Origin: Flavobacteriales bacterium UBA7612
GTDB taxonomy: Bacteria > Bacteroidota > Bacteroidia > Flavobacteriales > Weeksellaceae
Assembly: GCA_002484335.1 (NCBI GenBank)
Contig: DLJQ01000025.1
Location: 62,001 to 126,000, forward strand
Length of the DNA stretch: 64,000 bases
Reading direction: 5' to 3'
A model generated the notes under the pieces. The model was not told the DNA's origin, searched no databases, and worked only from the letters and a program-made list of their open reading frames with translations. The translations under genes were made by a program, and so were the position numbers. Positions 61,147-64,000 of the stretch are shown here, in pieces. Within the stretch, counting starts at the first letter, position 1. Every line of letters begins with the position of its first letter.

Positions 61147-61629
61147 ATGAAATCTATTTTAAAATTAACATTTGTAACATTATTTTTAGCTCTATCATCT
61201 TTTGGATTTGCACAAAATGCAAAATACAAATGCATGTTGCAATTAAAAAACTATAAAGGTGAAGGTGCTTACGTAGTAGTTTCTTTAGTTGATGCAAAAG
61301 GTGCTTACGAAAAAACATTATACATCATGGGTGCTGATAAGCAATGGTACAATGGTTTCAAACAATGGGATAAATTCAACAAAAAGAAAAAAGAAAAGTT
61401 GAGTGGAATTACGGGAGCTTCTATTGGAGCAGGAGATCGTAGTATCACAACTTTTGCAATAGATGAATCTAAATTAAACAAAGGATACAAATTACGTTTT
61501 GAATCTGCTGTAGAAGATGGAGAATATCATGTTTCTGATGTAGAAATTCCTTTAACAACAGCAGCTTTAACTCAAAAGGCAGAAGGAAAGGGGTACATAA
61601 GATACGTGAAATTAACGAAAGCTCAATAA
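61147..61629 (+). CDS. DUF2271 exported protein with possible flavinylation-like motif
   Basis: 160 residues. Signal peptide (LTFVTLFLALSSFGFAQ), then a beta-sandwich-like body with YVVVSLVDAKGAYEKTLYIM and DKQWYNGFKQWDKFNKKKKE. The segment S86-G-I-T89-G-A-S92 resembles the ApbE target motif D-x-x-(S/T)-G-A-(S/T), with Ser in place of Asp; many DUF2271 proteins, as I recall, have Asp there. Next to a PepSY flavoreductase and apbE, it is a candidate periplasmic FMN carrier or partner. Flavinylation is inference. Confidence 0.8.
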   Translation: MKSILKLTFVTLFLALSSFGFAQNAKYKCMLQLKNYKGEGAYVVVSLVDAKGAYEKTLYIMGADKQWYNGFKQWDKFNKKKKEKLSGITGASIGAGDRSITTFAIDESKLNKGYKLRFESAVEDGEYHVSDVEIPLTTAALTQKAEGKGYIRYVKLTKAQ

Positions 61630-61640
61630 GGAATTTCATC

Positions 61641-63842
61641 ATGATTTTATCAATTTGGCGCTATGCTCATCTTACTTTAGCATATATATCATTTCTATTT
61701 ATAACAATGACTTCTATTACAGGAGTCATTTTGTCATTTCGACCTATAGAGCAAAAACTTCATCCTTATAAAGTAGAACAATTCAATACAATTTCTTTAG
61801 CTGAAACTTTACCTATTTTACAACAAAAATATGGAGATTTAACAGAGTTGAGTATTGATAAAAATAAATTTGTAACATTAGAAGGTTTTGATGAAGACGG
61901 AAATGATTTTAAATTTTATGTTGATCCAAGAACAGGAGAAAAATTAGGCGATCCTATAGAGAAGAGTGAGTTTATGAACTCTGTAATAACTCTTCATCGT
62001 TCATTATTTTTACATGAAACAGGTCGGGTTATAATTGGAGTAATGACTTTCTTGCTATTTCTAATTGCTGTTTCTGGATTAGTATTAATTATAAAAAGAC
62101 AGCAAGGATTTCGACATTTTTTTGCTAAAATAAATAAAGAATATTTTTCACAATATTATCATGTTATTTTTGGGAGAATTTTTCTTATTCCAATTATTAT
62201 AATAACATTCACAGGAGTTTTTATGGTTTTAAATCGATTTGATTTAATTCCTAAAAATGAAAAATTAAATACAGAAATTACTTCATCTGTAAATGAAAAT
62301 ACAAAGAGAATTTCCTTAAAAGATTTTTCATCATTTAAGGAAATAAAATTAGTTGATGTTAGAAAAATAGAATTCCCTTTTGATCGAGAAGATCCTCAAG
62401 AGTTTTATAAAATAACAGTCACAGGACAAGAGTTTATTATCAACCAAATTAATGGAAAAATAGAAGCTCAAACTCCTTTTTCTACTGCGCAAGCATTGCT
62501 TCGATATAGTAGTAAATTACACACAGGACACGTAAATATAGTTTGGGCAGTAATTTTAGCAATCTCTTGCTTTAGTATTTTATTTTTTATTTATTCTGGT
62601 TTCGTTATCACATTCAAACGCACAAAAACAAAAATAGCTAAGAATAAATTCAAATCAAATGAAGCCGAAATTATACTTCTTGTAGGTTCAGAAAATGGCG
62701 CGACTTTAGGTTTTATAGATAAAATTCAAACACAATTATTGGCGAATGGTAAAAAATCATTTGTTACTCAAATGAATCAATACGAAGTGTATCCCAATGC
62801 GAAACAATTCATAGTTTTTACATCTACATACGGAATAGGTGATGCACCAACAAATGCTAAAAAATTTGAAGAATTAGTCAGTAAATTTCCACAACAACAA
62901 AAAGTTGATTTTACAGTGGTTGGTTTTGGATCTCGTTCTTATAAAGAATTTTGTGCTTATGCTTATAAGGTAGATAATTTATTAGAAAAGCAGGAATGGA
63001 CGAATCGTTTATTGAATATTGTAACTGTAAATGATAAATCACCAGAAGAATTTACAACTTGGGTAAAAGAATACAAAGAAGCTACAGATATTCCTTTAGC
63101 TACAACACCAGCAATGTATGTAGGAAAAGCTCCTAAATTAAAAAACATGAATGTTTTTTCATTAACAAAAATTACTGATGAAGATGCTACATTTAATGTG
63201 ACATTATCTGTAAAGGAAAAATTTAAATCAGGAGATTTATTGGCAATATATCCTGCAAATGATCATCGAGAAAGATTATATTCAATCGGAAAAGTTAATA
63301 ATAAATTACAATTGGTAGTTAAGTTACACGAGTTTGGTTTAGGTTCTCAATACTTACATCAACTAGTAGAAGGAGCTTCAATCAAGGCACGTATTGTAAA
63401 GAATAAAGCTTTTCATTTTCCTAGTAAGGCAACAAAAGTTATAATGATAGCAAATGGAACAGGAATAGCTCCATTTTTAGGAATGATAGATGAAAATAAT
63501 AAAAATGTAGAAACACATTTATATACAGGTTTCAAATATCATAATTCCATTACAAAGAACTACGAATCATTTGCAAAAGAACAAATCAATAAAAATCATT
63601 TAGCGAAATTTAATATTGCATTTTCTCGTGAAGAACAAAAGCAATATGTTATGGATTTGGTAAAACAAGATGAACGTTTTTTTGCTGAAACTTTACAAAA
63701 TGGTGGAATTATAATGATTTGTGGAGCTTTAGCAATGCAACATGATATTGAAAAAGTTTTAGAAATTATTTGTCAAGAACATTTAGCAAAAACATTTGAA
63801 GAATTTAAGATGAATGGACAATTTTTGACTGATTGTTATTAA
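61641..63842 (+). CDS. PepSY membrane protein fused to flavodoxin and FAD/NAD(P) reductase
   Basis: 733 residues. The first 340 form a PepSY-associated membrane unit with four helices (about 12-32, 133-155, 178-200, 300-322) and conserved His near helices (VITLHRSLFLHETGRVIIG, SKLHTGHVNIVWAV) that may bind heme. A cytoplasmic flavodoxin domain follows (about 345-485: LLVGSENGATLGFIDKIQTQ, FTSTYGIGDAPTNAKKF). Then comes an FAD/NAD(P)H reductase of CysJ/P450-reductase type (about 505-733: RERLYSIGKV, MIANGTGIAPFLGMI, IMICGALAMQHDIEKVL). It can pass electrons from NAD(P)H through FAD and FMN to the periplasm. Confidence 0.9.
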   Translation: MILSIWRYAHLTLAYISFLFITMTSITGVILSFRPIEQKLHPYKVEQFNTISLAETLPILQQKYGDLTELSIDKNKFVTLEGFDEDGNDFKFYVDPRTGEKLGDPIEKSEFMNSVITLHRSLFLHETGRVIIGVMTFLLFLIAVSGLVLIIKRQQGFRHFFAKINKEYFSQYYHVIFGRIFLIPIIIITFTGVFMVLNRFDLIPKNEKLNTEITSSVNENTKRISLKDFSSFKEIKLVDVRKIEFPFDREDPQEFYKITVTGQEFIINQINGKIEAQTPFSTAQALLRYSSKLHTGHVNIVWAVILAISCFSILFFIYSGFVITFKRTKTKIAKNKFKSNEAEIILLVGSENGATLGFIDKIQTQLLANGKKSFVTQMNQYEVYPNAKQFIVFTSTYGIGDAPTNAKKFEELVSKFPQQQKVDFTVVGFGSRSYKEFCAYAYKVDNLLEKQEWTNRLLNIVTVNDKSPEEFTTWVKEYKEATDIPLATTPAMYVGKAPKLKNMNVFSLTKITDEDATFNVTLSVKEKFKSGDLLAIYPANDHRERLYSIGKVNNKLQLVVKLHEFGLGSQYLHQLVEGASIKARIVKNKAFHFPSKATKVIMIANGTGIAPFLGMIDENNKNVETHLYTGFKYHNSITKNYESFAKEQINKNHLAKFNIAFSREEQKQYVMDLVKQDERFFAETLQNGGIIMICGALAMQHDIEKVLEIICQEHLAKTFEEFKMNGQFLTDCY

Positions 63843-63876
63843 TTTATATAATGATTAATTCGAATTAAATTTCTTC

Positions 63877-64000
63877 ATGAAACTTAACTTAAAAAAATAC
63901 ATATTCACTTTTATACTATTGTACACTCTAGTTCCGATAAATGCTCAAGTTATCGGAATTAGAGATACAATTTTAATGGGAAGTAAATTCAAAATCACAT
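63877..64000 (+). CDS. apbE: FAD:protein FMN transferase (ApbE), N-terminus only
   Basis: ATG at 63877 begins a frame open to the window end: signal-like YIFTFILLYTLVPINAQ, then VIGIRDTILMGSKFKIT. The MGSxFxIT segment is the start of ApbE, which covalently attaches FMN to Thr/Ser in exported proteins. Only 41 residues are visible, so the call rests on that motif, the export signal and the operon context (34 nt after the PepSY reductase). Confidence 0.75.
   Translation, partial: MKLNLKKYIFTFILLYTLVPINAQVIGIRDTILMGSKFKIT

Overview
The window looks like a chromosomal segment of a very AT-rich member of the Flavobacteriia (Bacteroidota), most likely a Weeksellaceae-type organism such as Empedobacter or a relative; the genus is inferred. 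The grounds are type IX secretion genes (porZ, porQ, a C-terminal sorting domain), the HU/CCDC81-SPOR protein, DUF2339/DUF3109/DUF4252 proteins, and the recurrent Bacteroidota -7 promoter element TAnnTTTG. There is no phage, IS element, CRISPR array or rRNA operon. Several features have no long open frame or run off the window edge: argH (1-758), apbE (from 63877), five tRNAs, and a histidine leader peptide.

Layout. 1-6.6 kb: argH (partial, minus), then two different aconitases in tandem (AcnB, then a mitochondrial-type enzyme). 6.6-7.7 kb: four tRNA-Glu(TTC) genes around rpsT. 7.8-14.2 kb: NlpC/P60 lipoprotein, HU-SPOR protein, and dprA-porZ-recO. 14.2-25 kb: cytochrome c peroxidase with a PerR-like palindrome, a T9SS-secreted protein, dxs, conserved Bacteroidota genes of unknown function, an MBL-fold hydrolase and tRNA-Leu(CAA). 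25-33 kb is more accessory: a lipoprotein, a TPR-AraC regulator beside a YadA-head adhesin-like protein, and an MscS channel converging on a DUF2339 membrane protein. 33-42 kb: porQ-cmk-rfbD, serS, a repetitive Ala-rich lipoprotein, a DNA polymerase III delta-prime subunit, and a Fur-family regulator with a Zn/Cd/Co-type P-ATPase. 41-48 kb: phosphatase, siderophore-interacting protein, small unknowns, a DUF2971 protein and a TonB receptor.

48.1-59.5 kb is a complete histidine operon (hisG-D-C-[four-helix bundle]-B-H-[tricorn-like protease]-A-F-IE). It is preceded by an 18-codon leader ORF with six consecutive His codons and an intrinsic terminator, with a competing antiterminator pairing visible. 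Most his spacers contain runs of a 7-nt repeat (CTTANNN), often in inverted halves; the four-helix-bundle gene and a G+C-richer repeat element sit between such halves. 59.6-64 kb carries an ankyrin protein, a DUF2271 protein with a possible flavinylation-like motif, a PepSY/flavodoxin/ferredoxin-reductase fusion, and the start of apbE. Together these look like an extracytosolic flavin-based electron-transfer module.

The best candidates for a second look are the his attenuator, the his heptad-repeat spacers, the DUF2271-PepSY-ApbE module, and -7 elements that nearly touch start codons (predicting leaderless mRNAs for porQ, porZ and holB).
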